A DNA stretch of 64,000 nucleotides from Streptomyces sp. CB09001 (lineage in GTDB: Bacteria > Actinomycetota > Actinomycetes > Streptomycetales > Streptomycetaceae), in assembly GCF_003369795.1 (NCBI RefSeq), contig NZ_CP026730.1:5695001-5759000 (forward strand), given 5' to 3'. The translations under genes and the position numbers were made by a program. The notes under the pieces were generated by a model. It made no database searches and was not told where the DNA came from. It was given only the letters and a program-made list of their open reading frames with translations. Below, one piece after another: positions 52,778 to 62,356 of this stretch. Position 1 is the stretch's first letter; the number at the start of each line of letters is the position of its first letter.

Positions 52778-54996
52778 GATTCCGGCACCGGCGCAGCGGC
52801 ACGCTCGACCTCGCCCTCGCGCTGCAGCGCGAGCTGATCGGGCGCACCGGCTCCTGGGAACCCACCTTCCTGCCCAGACCGGTCGTCCCGGAGGCAGACC
52901 TGTACCGCGACGGTCTGCGGTCCTGGGCGCGGACCCTCGGCTCCGGGCTCCCCGCGTTCCTGGCCGCCGCCCAGCGGCCGGAGGACCTCGCCGCCCTCGT
53001 CGACGACGACCGCCTCCGGCCCGGAACGGAACTCGTCACCACCGCGCTGACCGCGGCCGCCCCCACCCTCGCGGAGGCCCTCCCCGCGTTCGAGGAGCTT
53101 CGCAAGCAGGGCGCCGCGGCCGTCGACGACTTCCTCGGGGACGGGCGTCACCTGGCACCCCTCGGCGCGGCCCTGGGCACCGCCGAGACCGGGCGGACCC
53201 TGGACCTCCACCTGGTGCCGCTCGCCCCGGCCCCGCCCGCCACGGGTTTCCTGACCGACGTGGGCACGGTCACCGGCCTGTACGCCGACTGCCGCCGCTT
53301 CCGCGGATCGACGCTCGCGGACGCCGTACTGACCATGCTGGGCTGGGCGCAGCTGAAGTCCGGTGCGCTTCCGGACGGCCATCTGTCCACCGAACTGGTG
53401 CGGCGACTGCCGGGCAGCGCGCCGTACCAGCGCCGGCTGCGGATCGTCCTGACGAAGATCGTCGTGGAGCTGACGGCGGGTCACCTGGTCCGTGCGCGGG
53501 ATCCCGCCCACCGTCCCTGCGCCGATGTGCTCGGCACCAAGTGGCGCTACACGCGGCTGTACTCCGTGGCCGAACGGCACTGGCCCCGCCACCTGGACGG
53601 CGACATCGGCCGCGACGAGGCACTGACCCTGATCGCCGCGGACCTCCGCGCCCACAGCCCCCGCTGGTTCGTCGACTCCGTCGACCCGTCCTCGCTCGCC
53701 GCGGACTTCTACCTGCTGGAGTGGCTGACCGCGGCGGGCGACCGCAGGGCCGGAGTACGGCTGTCCTCATGGCTGCCCCACCTGTGTGCCGAGCTGGCGG
53801 GGCACCTGGACAACGTGATCGGCAACGAACTCGGCCACTACGAACGGGTCAGGACCCGGCACCACCCGCGGGACCTGGCCGACTTCATCACGGAGATCAA
53901 CCAGGGCGACAGCCGCGTCACCTGGCAGCGGCTGCGCCGCGAGCGGGGACACGGCCCGGCACTGCGGCTCGCCACCGACGCCTTCGCCGGTCCGGGCGTC
54001 GAGTTCGGCGGCGAGGCGTGGGCCCCGGTGGCCGCCATGATGCGGCGCTACGTCCAGTACGAACTGCCCGACCGGGTCTTCGTCGACCAGTGCTTCACCC
54101 TGGAGCACAACAACGGCTCGCTCTTCGACAAATACCACGACACGACGACCATGCGCGCGGTGCTCGACGCCCAGGCGGCGACCGACCTCGACACGCTGCT
54201 GGCCCACGCCTCGGCGGAGGTCCGCGAGCTGTGGCGGGCCCACCGCCTGGACTCGCTGGAGGGCCACCCGGTGTGGCTCGGTTCGCCGCCCCCGCCCCCG
54301 CCCCCGCCTCCGCCGCTCTCGTCCGCCTCGTCCCCCTCGTCCCCGTCGGCCCTGGAGTACGGCGCCCCGGGCACGGTCGGATGCGGCGACCGCGGTGAAC
54401 CGGACGAGTTCGCCCCACGGGGCGACCCGCTGCGCGACGCCCCGGTACGGGTCCGCCGGACACCCGCCCGCCGCCCCTTCTCCGCCTCCTTGCGGACCTA
54501 CCGGACGCTGGCCGCGGTCCTGCACACCCGGTGCGGCGACATCCACCTCGCCCTGCGCCCCGACGAAACCCCCTACACCGCGGACAACTTCGTGGGCCTG
54601 GCGACCGGGGGCCGGGCCTGGACCGACCCCTTGACCGGAGACCCCGGCCGCGGCGGCTTCTACGACGGCACGGTCTTCCACCGCCGAGTGCCGGGGTTCG
54701 TCGTCCAGGGCGGCGACCGGCTGGGGACCGGGCACGGCAGCGCCGGATACCGGATACCCGACGAGATCCGCCCGGACCGGGGATTCGAGCAGCCCTTCCA
54801 GCTCGCCATGGCGAACCTCGGCCGGGACAGCACCGGCTCGCAGTTCTTCATCACGCTCGCTCCGGCGCCCCGGCTGAACGGGCAGTACACGATCTTCGGG
54901 CAGGTGGCGGACGACCGGTCCGAGGACGTGGTCCGCGCCATCGCCGCGGCACCGACGGCGGTCCGGCTCGACCGGGTGACGATCGCGGCCGACTAG
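52774..54996 (+). CDS. Unknown domain fused to a cyclophilin-type peptidyl-prolyl isomerase
   Basis: 740 aa from GTG 52774. Residues 1 to about 500 are a largely helical domain I do not recognise (starts RFRHRRSGTLDLALALQREL; later NELGHYERVRTRHHP and FTLEHNNGSLFDKYHDTTTM). A linker of about ten prolines then Ser/Pro repeats spans roughly 505-525. The cyclophilin domain is about 580-740: VFHRRVPGFVVQGGD with catalytic Arg, GSQFFITLAPAPRLNGQYTI with the Phe pair. The usual His of the LDGxH turn is Gln-Tyr here. It ends the RiPP-like operon. The isomerase may act on the peptide or on a partner enzyme. Confidence 0.8.
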   Translation: MRFRHRRSGTLDLALALQRELIGRTGSWEPTFLPRPVVPEADLYRDGLRSWARTLGSGLPAFLAAAQRPEDLAALVDDDRLRPGTELVTTALTAAAPTLAEALPAFEELRKQGAAAVDDFLGDGRHLAPLGAALGTAETGRTLDLHLVPLAPAPPATGFLTDVGTVTGLYADCRRFRGSTLADAVLTMLGWAQLKSGALPDGHLSTELVRRLPGSAPYQRRLRIVLTKIVVELTAGHLVRARDPAHRPCADVLGTKWRYTRLYSVAERHWPRHLDGDIGRDEALTLIAADLRAHSPRWFVDSVDPSSLAADFYLLEWLTAAGDRRAGVRLSSWLPHLCAELAGHLDNVIGNELGHYERVRTRHHPRDLADFITEINQGDSRVTWQRLRRERGHGPALRLATDAFAGPGVEFGGEAWAPVAAMMRRYVQYELPDRVFVDQCFTLEHNNGSLFDKYHDTTTMRAVLDAQAATDLDTLLAHASAEVRELWRAHRLDSLEGHPVWLGSPPPPPPPPPPLSSASSPSSPSALEYGAPGTVGCGDRGEPDEFAPRGDPLRDAPVRVRRTPARRPFSASLRTYRTLAAVLHTRCGDIHLALRPDETPYTADNFVGLATGGRAWTDPLTGDPGRGGFYDGTVFHRRVPGFVVQGGDRLGTGHGSAGYRIPDEIRPDRGFEQPFQLAMANLGRDSTGSQFFITLAPAPRLNGQYTIFGQVADDRSEDVVRAIAAAPTAVRLDRVTIAAD

Positions 54997-55017
54997 CGCT
55001 CTGGACGACGCCGGGCA

Positions 55018-55046
55018 TTGTGGCCGGGCGACGGGACGGCTATGGT
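55018..55046 (+). promoter_or_regulatory. Promoter of the RraA-like gene
   Basis: TTGTGG (55018-55023), a 17-bp spacer and TATGGT (55041-55046). The expected start site falls in the following inverted repeat. Confidence 0.5.
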
Positions 55047-55047
55047 C

Positions 55048-55065
55048 ACTCTTATCTGAGAGAGT
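55048..55065. promoter_or_regulatory. Inverted repeat at the RraA-like gene start site
   Basis: ACTCTTATCTGAGAGAGT has ACTCT and AGAGT arms; a second TTGAGAG follows at 55074-55080. A candidate operator for the TetR regulator two genes downstream. Confidence 0.45.
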
Positions 55066-55106
55066 AACCTCATTTGAGAGGTGCTTCACGAGAAGGGAAT
55101 GCCATC

Positions 55107-55766
55107 GTGTTCATTGCTGCGGCGACGGACGGCGTGTCCGTCGCTCCGAGCTGGGACCGCGCTGCCGCGGCCGGGACGCGCCGGCTGGGGGAGGTGCCGG
55201 CCGCCCACGTCGGCGACGCGCTGGAGCGGATGACCGTCATGGACGGCGGCATCCGGCTGCTCACCGAGCGCGCCACCCTCCTGGGCAACGCCCTCACGGT
55301 GGACGTGCGCTCGGGCGACAACCTCGCCGTCCACCGGGCGCTCGACGAGGCCCGGCCGGGCGACGTCCTGGTCGTCAACGGCCACGGAGACACCACCCGC
55401 GCGCTGGTCGGCGACCTCATCGGCGAGATCATGGTGAACGCCGGGGTCACCGGTGCCGTGGTCGACGGCGCGGTCCGCGACGTACAGGCCCTGTCCGAGA
55501 TGGGCCTGACCGTGTACGCGCGGGCGATCACCCCCGCCGGCCCCTTCAAGGACGGTCCGGGTGCCGTCGGGGCCCCGGTGGCGGTCGGCGGCATGGTGGT
55601 GGAGGCCGGCGACGTGCTCGTCGGTGACGCCGACGGTGTGGTCGTCGTACCGCGGCGACGCGTGCGCGAGGCCGTGGAGGCGGTCGACGGGATCGGCGAG
55701 AAGGAGGACGCGCTCCGCGGGCGCATCCTCGCCGCGCGCCCCGACCGCGCGGTGGCGGCCCGATGA
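55107..55766 (+). CDS. RraA-like / HMG aldolase-family protein
   Basis: 219 aa from GTG 55107 with AAGGGA upstream. The RraA/menG fold is clear: VVNGHGDTTRALVGDLIGEI, then NAGVTGAVVDGAVRDVQALS with the Arg-Asp pair that binds the divalent metal and oxaloacetate-like substrate in the aldolases, and a C-terminal GDADGVVVVPRRRV. In catabolic operons this family acts as 4-hydroxy-4-methyl-2-oxoglutarate aldolase or oxaloacetate decarboxylase. It overlaps the aminotransferase gene by 4 nt, which supports a keto-acid role. Confidence 0.85.
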   Translation: MFIAAATDGVSVAPSWDRAAAAGTRRLGEVPAAHVGDALERMTVMDGGIRLLTERATLLGNALTVDVRSGDNLAVHRALDEARPGDVLVVNGHGDTTRALVGDLIGEIMVNAGVTGAVVDGAVRDVQALSEMGLTVYARAITPAGPFKDGPGAVGAPVAVGGMVVEAGDVLVGDADGVVVVPRRRVREAVEAVDGIGEKEDALRGRILAARPDRAVAAR

Positions 55767-56911
55767 CCGTCACCTCGCCCGCCTCCCGGATCGCGGAACT
55801 GCGCCGCCGTTCACGCCGCCCGGCCCTCGCGCCGGCCCCGCCGGGGGCCGTCTCGCTGGCCATGGGCGAGCCGGACTTCCCGACCCCGCCGACCGTGGTC
55901 CAGGCCGCGGTGTCCGCCCTGCGCGAGGGGCACACCCACTACGCCGACCAGCGGGGCCTGCGGGAGCTGCGTGCCGCGCTCGCGGCGAGGCTGCCGGAGC
56001 GTCCCGGCCGGGCGTGGGACGCGGACGACGTCCTGGTCACCCATGGCGCCACCGCGGCGCTGGCGGCGGTCGTGCTCGCGACCGTCGGCCCCGGCGACCG
56101 GGTGGTAGTCCCGGAACCCGCCTACTCGCTCTACGCCGACCTGGTCGTCCTCGCCGGCGGCACCGTGGACTTCGTCCCGCTCGCCCCGGACCTGCACTGG
56201 GACCTCGACGCGCTGGCCGCCGCGCTCCCCGGCGCCGCGATGATGATCTTCTCGAACCCGTCGAACCCGACCGGCATCGTGCACCGCAGGGAGGAACTCG
56301 AGGCCCTCGGCAAGCTCCTCGACGGCACCGACGTCCTGGTCGTCAGCGACGAGGCGTACCACCGGCTGACCCACCCGGGCCACGAACCGGTCTCGGCGCT
56401 GGAGATCGAGTCGCTGCGCGAGCGGACGGTGTACGTGCAGACGTTCTCCAAGACGTACGCGATGACCGGCTGGCGGGTGGGGTACCTGACCGGGCCGCGT
56501 GAGGTGCTGGACGCGGCGGCCCAGGTGCACCGGACCTGGAACGGCTCGCTGAACACGGCGGTCCAGTACGCGGCCCTGGCCGCCCTGGACCTGCCGGACG
56601 GCGTCGTCGAGGCCATGGCCGACCGGTACCGGCAGCGTCGCGACCTGGTCGTCGGGCGGTTGTCCGGCGTGCCGGGCCTGCACCTGGTGCCGCCGGAGGG
56701 CGCGTTCTACGGATTCCTGCGCTACGACGCGGACCTGCCCTCGGAGGTGGTCGCGCGCGAACTCGCCGCGAGCCAGGTACTCGTCCGGGCCGGTGCCGAG
56801 TACGGGCCCTCGGGCGAGGGCCACCTCCGGATCTCGTTCGCGGCCTCCGAGGACGACCTGTGGGTCGGGCTGGAGCGGATCGTCCGCTACTTCGCCGGGG
56901 CGCGCTCCTGA
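55763..56911 (+). CDS. PLP-dependent aminotransferase, class I/II
   Basis: 382 aa from ATG 55763. Fold type I features: GEPDFPTPPTVVQAAVSAL, the GATAAL phosphate-binding turn, IFSNPSNPTGIVHRREELEA, SDEAYHRL, and the PLP lysine in VQTFSKTYAMTGWRVGYL; the C-terminal Arg is in GHLRISFA. It probably interconverts an amino acid and the keto acid handled by the RraA-like protein. Substrate not assignable. Confidence 0.9.
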   Translation: MTVTSPASRIAELRRRSRRPALAPAPPGAVSLAMGEPDFPTPPTVVQAAVSALREGHTHYADQRGLRELRAALAARLPERPGRAWDADDVLVTHGATAALAAVVLATVGPGDRVVVPEPAYSLYADLVVLAGGTVDFVPLAPDLHWDLDALAAALPGAAMMIFSNPSNPTGIVHRREELEALGKLLDGTDVLVVSDEAYHRLTHPGHEPVSALEIESLRERTVYVQTFSKTYAMTGWRVGYLTGPREVLDAAAQVHRTWNGSLNTAVQYAALAALDLPDGVVEAMADRYRQRRDLVVGRLSGVPGLHLVPPEGAFYGFLRYDADLPSEVVARELAASQVLVRAGAEYGPSGEGHLRISFAASEDDLWVGLERIVRYFAGARS

Positions 56912-56993
56912 GGGCCGCGCACGGCACCCCGGCCGGGGCCGGCACCCCAAGGCGATACCCTTTGCCTGCACTTCTGTGAGGCGGAGGAGGCCC

Positions 56994-57611
56994 GTGACCG
57001 ACCAGCAGGCCGCCCCGCGCGGGCGGCGCAAGCCGCGCAGCGACACCCGGCGCAACCACCGCCGCCTCCTCCAGGCCGTCGGTGAGCTGGCCCGGGAGGC
57101 GCCCGACCAGCTCACCATGCAGGCGGTCGCGTCCCGCGCGGAGATCGGTCCGGCCACCGCGTACCGCTACTACTCCTCGGTGGACGACGTGCTGGCGGCC
57201 TACGTGCTCAGCGTCGTCGAGGAGCTCCGCGACTTCAGCCTCGCCTCGGCCGCGCAGGGGCGGCCGCTGTTCGACGCCCTCGTGGACAAGTGGGTGGACC
57301 TGCTCGCCGAGCACGGCCCGGCGCTGGTGCAGCTGCGGTCCCGCCGCGGCTACCTGGAGCGGCTGCACGACGGCAACGAGATCATCGTCGCGCTGCGGGA
57401 CGCCTGGAGCGAGCCCGTGCGCGGACTGCTCGACGACATCGGCCTGCCGGACGGGATGCTCGAACACGCCCTGTTCCTCAGCAACATGATCTTCGACCCC
57501 CGGGAGATCCAGGACCTGCTGCGGGAGACGGGCCTGTCCCGCCGTGAGGTCGTCGCCCGGCTGACCGAGGCGTACTGCGGCGCGCTGCGCGGGTGGGTGC
57601 GGGCGGGCTGA
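56994..57611 (+). CDS. TetR-family regulator
   Basis: 205 aa from GTG 56994 with GGAGGAGG upstream. A basic N-terminal tail (RGRRKPRSDTRRNHRRLLQA) precedes the HTH (LTMQAVASRAEIGPATAYRY). The ligand domain is helical. It follows the aminotransferase gene after 82 bp and precedes the hydrolase operon, so it probably controls one or both. Confidence 0.87.
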   Translation: MTDQQAAPRGRRKPRSDTRRNHRRLLQAVGELAREAPDQLTMQAVASRAEIGPATAYRYYSSVDDVLAAYVLSVVEELRDFSLASAAQGRPLFDALVDKWVDLLAEHGPALVQLRSRRGYLERLHDGNEIIVALRDAWSEPVRGLLDDIGLPDGMLEHALFLSNMIFDPREIQDLLRETGLSRREVVARLTEAYCGALRGWVRAG

Positions 57612-57834
57612 CCGCCGCGCCCCTCGCCCACCCGCCCCAGCCGCACCCTCACCCCCTACCGCGGTATCACTCCCGCATTGGCTCCCGGGTATGACGCCCG
57701 GCGCGTAGCCGTCCGTCCACCGTGTTCCTCGTCGCCCGGCACCGCCGCATCCGCGTCGGGGTCTTGCGTCCGGCGGCCCATGAAGCGATAGATGGATCTC
57801 AATTCGTATAGTTGTCTCCCTATGGAGGTCAGTG

Positions 57835-58620
57835 GTGACTCAGCATCGGCAAGAGACCGTACGAGCGGGTGAACTCGACGTCGGGGTCCTCGACGGCGGC
57901 GACGGTGTGCCGCTCCTGCTCGTCCACGGCGGGGAGAGCGACCGCACGCAGTTCGCCACGCTCCGCGCGGGACTGGGCGCGGGGATCAGGGCGATCTCGT
58001 ACGACCAGCGCGACTCGGGGATCACCGTGAACCCGCCGGTTCCCTACACGCCCGAGATCCTCGCCGACGACCTCGTCGACCTGCTGGACGCGCTGGGGCT
58101 CGCGCGGGCGCATCTGCTGGGCACCTCCTTCGGCGGCGCCGTCGCCCAGCACGCCGCACGCCGGCACCCCGAACGGGTCGCCTCCCTCGTCCTGGTCGCC
58201 ACCACGCCGAGCTACGCGATGGGCAGCGCGGCGATCGACGAACTCCTGGAGATGTCCCACGAGGACCGGCAGAAGGCGGCCGCGGACTTCTTCTTCACGC
58301 CCGCGGGCCAGGCCGAGCAGCGTGCCCGGCCGGCCCGGACCCTCACCCGCCGCACCCCCGAGCAGAGCGTCCGCCGCCACGACGCCGCCCGCCGGCACGA
58401 GATACGAGACGGCCTCGGGGACATCACCGCCCCCACCCTGATCGTGCACGGCACGGAGGACCGGCTGGCGCCCTACGAAGGCGCCCTCCTGATGGAACAG
58501 CTCATCCCGAACGCCGAGGCGCGTGCGATCGAGGGCGGACGCCACGGGATCGCGGTGGAGTTCGCGGACACGGTCGCCCACTGGGTGAGCGAGTTCCTCG
58601 GGGCCCCCGGCCATGGCTGA
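57835..58620 (+). CDS. Alpha/beta hydrolase
   Basis: 261 aa from GTG 57835, 6 nt after GGAGG; GTG 57832 is too close to it. The oxyanion/HG motif is LLLVHGGES, the nucleophile is in LLGTSFGGAVAQ (GTSFGG, with Ser in the elbow), Asp is in IVHGTEDRLAP and His in EGGRHGIAVEF, so the triad is complete. Substrate unknown. It overlaps the DUF3500 gene by 8 nt. Confidence 0.88.
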   Translation: MTQHRQETVRAGELDVGVLDGGDGVPLLLVHGGESDRTQFATLRAGLGAGIRAISYDQRDSGITVNPPVPYTPEILADDLVDLLDALGLARAHLLGTSFGGAVAQHAARRHPERVASLVLVATTPSYAMGSAAIDELLEMSHEDRQKAAADFFFTPAGQAEQRARPARTLTRRTPEQSVRRHDAARRHEIRDGLGDITAPTLIVHGTEDRLAPYEGALLMEQLIPNAEARAIEGGRHGIAVEFADTVAHWVSEFLGAPGHG

Positions 58621-59749
58621 CGCCGCCCGCGACGTCGCGGACCGGATGGCCGAGGCCGCCCGGGCGTGGCTGGACTCCCTGGACGCCGGCCGGCGCGAGG
58701 TCGCGGTCGGACCGGCACCGGCACCCGGCGCCCCGGGCGAGGCCGAGGGCGAACGCACCCGCTGGTACTACACGCCCACGGACCACGGCGGCCTGACCTT
58801 CCACCAGCAGCGCCCGGCCCAGCACCGCCTGGCCATGCGACTGGTCGCGAGCGGGCTGTCCGACGCCGGATACGTCACCGTCGCCACCGTGCTCGGCCTG
58901 GAGAACGTGCTCGACCACGTCGAGGGCTTCTCGGTGAACTGGGGGAGGGAACGGACCCGCGACCCCGGTATGTACTACCTGCGCGTCTTCGGCGAGCCCG
59001 GCGGGCCTCGGCCGTGGGGCTGGCGGTTCGGCGGCCACCACGTCTCGCTCAACAACCTCGTCGTGGACGGGCGCGTCGCCGCCACCACCCCGTGCTTCCT
59101 GGGTGCCGACCCCGCCGCCTCGCCCCTCCTGGGCGGCGCGACACTGCGCCCGCTGGGGACGGCCGAGGACATGGCGCGTGAACTGGTCCGTTCCCTGCGC
59201 CCCGAGGCCGCCGCCCGCGCGGTCCTGCTGCCCCGCGCCCCGAACGACATCGTGGCGGGCAACAGCGCCCGCGTCGGCGACCGCGTGATCATGCGCAGCG
59301 AACTCTGGCGCCCCGGCGCCCACACCCCGGACCGCGCCGAGCAGCCGGCCACCGGACTCGACGGTGACGAACGGCGGGCGCTCGCCCTCACCCCGGCACC
59401 CAAGGGCGTGCCGGGTGCTCGACTCGACCCGGCGCAAAGAGAGTTGCTGCGCGCCCTGCTGGGGGCCTACCTCGACCGCGTCCCGCACGGGGTGTCCCCC
59501 CTGCCCCGTTACGACGACCCCGCCGCGCTGGACGCCGTACACCTCGCCTGGGCCGGCTCGACCACGCCGGGCGAGCCGCACTACTACCGCCTGCAGGGCC
59601 CCCGGCTGCTCATCGAGTGGACCAACGTCCACCGCGGCGTCAACCACGCGCACGCCGTGTGGCGGGACCCGGAAACCGACTTCGGCGGCGACGTCCTGGC
59701 CGCCCACCACGCAGCCCACCACGCAGCCCACCACGTGAACGGAATGTGA
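58613..59749 (+). CDS. DUF3500-family protein
   Basis: 378 aa from ATG 58613. It matches the DUF3500 pattern: RTRWYYTPTDHGGLTFHQQ, a central FGEPGGPRPWGWRFGGHHVS and SLNNLVVDG, and later YYRLQGPRLLIEWTNVHRG with HAHAVWRDPETDFG near the end. The biochemical function of the family is not known to me. The last residues are a His-rich repeat (AAHHAAHHAAHHV) encoded by tandem GCCCACCACGCA units. It is embedded in an operon with a hydrolase and a GGT-like enzyme. Confidence 0.8.
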   Translation: MADAARDVADRMAEAARAWLDSLDAGRREVAVGPAPAPGAPGEAEGERTRWYYTPTDHGGLTFHQQRPAQHRLAMRLVASGLSDAGYVTVATVLGLENVLDHVEGFSVNWGRERTRDPGMYYLRVFGEPGGPRPWGWRFGGHHVSLNNLVVDGRVAATTPCFLGADPAASPLLGGATLRPLGTAEDMARELVRSLRPEAAARAVLLPRAPNDIVAGNSARVGDRVIMRSELWRPGAHTPDRAEQPATGLDGDERRALALTPAPKGVPGARLDPAQRELLRALLGAYLDRVPHGVSPLPRYDDPAALDAVHLAWAGSTTPGEPHYYRLQGPRLLIEWTNVHRGVNHAHAVWRDPETDFGGDVLAAHHAAHHAAHHVNGM

Positions 59750-59754
59750 CAGAC

Positions 59755-61572
59755 ATGTCCGGTCGACCACCGTCACCGCCCGACGCCCCTGCGCACACCA
59801 CGCGCCCCACCCTCCGCGGCTCCTTCGGGATGTGCGCGTCCACGCACTGGCTGGCGACCGCGACCGCCCAGTCCGTACTGGAGCGGGGCGGCAACGCCTT
59901 CGACGCCGCCGTAGCCGGTGCCTTCGTGCTGCACGTGGCCGAACCCCACCTCAACGGCCCGGGCGGCGACCTCGTCGCCGTGCTCGCGACCGCCGCGGAC
60001 CCGTCGCCGCTCGTGCTGGCGGGCCAGGGACACGCCCCGCGCGGAGCCACGATCGAGCACTTCCGGGCCGAGGGGCTCGACCACGTCCCGGGTGCGGGAG
60101 CGCTCGCCGCCGCCGTCCCGGGCGCCGTCGACTCCTGGCTCTGGCTGCTCGCCGAGTTCGGCACCTGGGAACTCGCCGACGTCCTCGCCCACGCCATCGA
60201 CTGCGCGGAGCACGGCGTGCCGGTCGTACCGCAGTTGGGGCGCGTCCTGGCCACGGTCGAGGAGCTCTTCCGCACGCACTGGCCGACGTCGTACGCGCTG
60301 TGGATGCCCGAGGGGAGGGTCCCCGCGGCGGGCGCGACCCTCGTCAACCCCGTCTACGCCCGCACCCTGCGCAGGCTGAGCACGGCGGCCGAGGAGAGCG
60401 GCGGGACGAGGACCGGACGGTTCGACGCCGCGCGGCGCGCCTGGCGCACCGGGTTCGTGGCGCGAGCCGTCGCCGAGTTCGCGGCCGTGCCGCACCGGCA
60501 CTCCTCGGGCGGCGACCACGCCGGAGTCATCACCGCAGCCGACTTCACCGACTTCCAGCCGTCCCTGGAGCCCGCGGTCACCGCACGGTTCCGTGGGACC
60601 ACCGTGGCGAAGGCGGGCCTGTGGTCCCAGGGGCCCGTGCTGCTGCAGGCCCTCACCATGCTCGACCACTTGGACGACGCGCGGCTCGATCCGTCGACCG
60701 CCGAGGGCATCCACACCCTCACCGAGGCTCTGAAGCTGGCCATGGCCGACCGGGAGGCGTACTACGGACACCTCGACCCGGCGGCGGCGGAGGCCGTGCT
60801 GCGCCGGCTGCTGTCCCCCCGGTACGGCAAGGAGCGCGCGAGTCTGATCCGTCCGCTCGCCTCCACCGCCTTCCGGCCCGGCCACATCGGCGTCACGCCG
60901 TACACCCCGCCGCTCGTCACCCGCGGGCCCGACCGACAGGCCGACGGTGTGGGCGAACCGACCGTGCAGCAGACCGGGGAGACCCGGGGCGACACCTGCC
61001 ACATCGACGTCGTCGACCGCTGGGGCAACATCGTCTCCGCCACACCGTCGGGAGGGTGGCTCCAGTCCTCGCCCGCCGTGCCGGAGCTGGGCTTCGCGCT
61101 GGGCACCCGGCTCCAGATGGCCTGGCTGGACCCGGCCGCCCCGTCGCGCCTGGCGCCGGGCCGACGGCCGCGTACGACCCTGACGCCGACCCTGCTGCTG
61201 CGCGACGGCCGTCCCGTGGCCGCCCTCGGCACACCCGGGGGCGACCAGCAGGACCAGTGGCAACTGATCTACCTGGTACGCACGCTGGCCCTGGGCATGG
61301 ACCCGCAGGAGGCGATCGACGCGCCCGCGTTCCACACCACCGCCGTACCGAGTTCGTTCTGGCCGCGGACCTGGACGCCCGGGGGACTGGTGATCGAGGA
61401 GCGCGCGGGCGGGGCGGTCGTCGACGAACTGCGCGCACGCGGCCACGACGTGACCGTCTCGGGCCCCTGGAGCCAGGGCCGCCTGTCCGTCGTCACCCGC
61501 GATCCGGACAGCGGCGTCCTCGGGGCGGCCGCGAACCCGCGCGGCGCCCAGGGCTACGCGGCCGGACGATGA
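59755..61572 (+). CDS. Gamma-glutamyltransferase-family protein
   Basis: 605 aa from ATG 59755; GTG 59746 overlapping the previous stop is an alternative. Large-subunit features include GMCASTHWLATATAQSVLER, GGNAFDAAVAGAF and NGPGGDLVAVL. The autoprocessing/nucleophile Thr is in RGDTCHIDVVDRWGN. Small-subunit features include GGDQQDQWQLIYLV. No signal peptide, unlike secreted GGTs, so it may be a cytosolic acylase or cephalosporin-acylase-like member. It overlaps the DUF1275 gene by 4 nt. Confidence 0.87.
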   Translation: MSGRPPSPPDAPAHTTRPTLRGSFGMCASTHWLATATAQSVLERGGNAFDAAVAGAFVLHVAEPHLNGPGGDLVAVLATAADPSPLVLAGQGHAPRGATIEHFRAEGLDHVPGAGALAAAVPGAVDSWLWLLAEFGTWELADVLAHAIDCAEHGVPVVPQLGRVLATVEELFRTHWPTSYALWMPEGRVPAAGATLVNPVYARTLRRLSTAAEESGGTRTGRFDAARRAWRTGFVARAVAEFAAVPHRHSSGGDHAGVITAADFTDFQPSLEPAVTARFRGTTVAKAGLWSQGPVLLQALTMLDHLDDARLDPSTAEGIHTLTEALKLAMADREAYYGHLDPAAAEAVLRRLLSPRYGKERASLIRPLASTAFRPGHIGVTPYTPPLVTRGPDRQADGVGEPTVQQTGETRGDTCHIDVVDRWGNIVSATPSGGWLQSSPAVPELGFALGTRLQMAWLDPAAPSRLAPGRRPRTTLTPTLLLRDGRPVAALGTPGGDQQDQWQLIYLVRTLALGMDPQEAIDAPAFHTTAVPSSFWPRTWTPGGLVIEERAGGAVVDELRARGHDVTVSGPWSQGRLSVVTRDPDSGVLGAAANPRGAQGYAAGR

Positions 61573-62342
61573 ACGTGCGACGGCGGGTGACGCGGCCCGG
61601 TCTGATGCTCGCCCTCACCTTCGCGACCGGCGTCGTCGACGCCGTCGGCTACCTGCGCCTCGACCAGGTGTTCGCGGGCAACATGACGGGCAACGTGGTC
61701 ATCCTCGGCATGGCGGCCACGGGCGGCGGTACGGGGCTGCCGGTGCTCGGTCCGGTCGTGGCGCTCGCGGCCTTCCTCGCCGGCGCGGCGACGGCCGGGC
61801 GGGTCCTGCGCACCGCCGGCCCGGGGTGGAACAACCGGTGCACGGCGCTGCTGGGCGGCGTCGGACTGGCCCTGACCGCGACGGCCCTCGGTCTGGCCCT
61901 CGTCGGCGCCGACACCTCCGGCGCCCGCGCGTGCATGGCGGCGTCACTCGCCCTGGCCATGGGGGCACAGGCGGCGACCGCCCGTCACCTGGCGGTCAAG
62001 GACGTCACCACGGTCGTCGTGACCTCCACGCTGACCGGCCTCGCGGCCGACTCCCGACTTGGCGCGGCCCGCGGCCGGGGCGCCCGGCGCCGTACCGCCG
62101 CCGTCACGCTCATCGTCGCCGGGGCGGCGGCCGGCGCCCTGCTGTGCCAGGTGCACGAGGGCCTGGCGGTGGCGGCGGCGGCCTGCGTCGCGCTGGCCGT
62201 GACGGCTCTCGGCGGCCGGGTGGCACCGGCCACGACCGGATCGCCCTCGACCGCTCCCTCCACCGCTCCCGCCACGGCTCCTTCGACCGCTTCCGCCACG
62301 GCTCCTTCGACCGCTCCATCGACGGCCCTGCTGCGGCCATGA
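61569..62342 (+). CDS. DUF1275 (YoaK-type) membrane protein
   Basis: 257 aa from ATG 61569. About six membrane helices carry family motifs LTFATGVVDAVGYLRLDQVF and AGNMTGNVVILGMA, and AASLALAMGAQAATARHLAV. The C-terminal 35 residues are a Thr/Ala/Pro/Ser repeat. Function unknown; possibly a small-molecule transporter working with the MFS gene that follows. Confidence 0.85.
   Translation: MNVRRRVTRPGLMLALTFATGVVDAVGYLRLDQVFAGNMTGNVVILGMAATGGGTGLPVLGPVVALAAFLAGAATAGRVLRTAGPGWNNRCTALLGGVGLALTATALGLALVGADTSGARACMAASLALAMGAQAATARHLAVKDVTTVVVTSTLTGLAADSRLGAARGRGARRRTAAVTLIVAGAAAGALLCQVHEGLAVAAAACVALAVTALGGRVAPATTGSPSTAPSTAPATAPSTASATAPSTAPSTALLRP
62244..62322 (+). repeat. 24-bp tandem repeat in the end of the DUF1275 gene
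   Basis: Units such as GCCACGGCTCCTTCGACC plus CGCTTCC (62271-62294 and 62295-62318) encode an APSTASAT-like tail. Partial units extend to both sides. Likely slippage-prone. Confidence 0.7.
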
Positions 62343-62356
62343 CGGAAAGGACGCTC

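Noticed and set aside
52774..54996. HExxH metallopeptidase-like RiPP modification protein
   Set aside because: The closest string is NELGHYERV, not HExxH, so the metal motif is absent.
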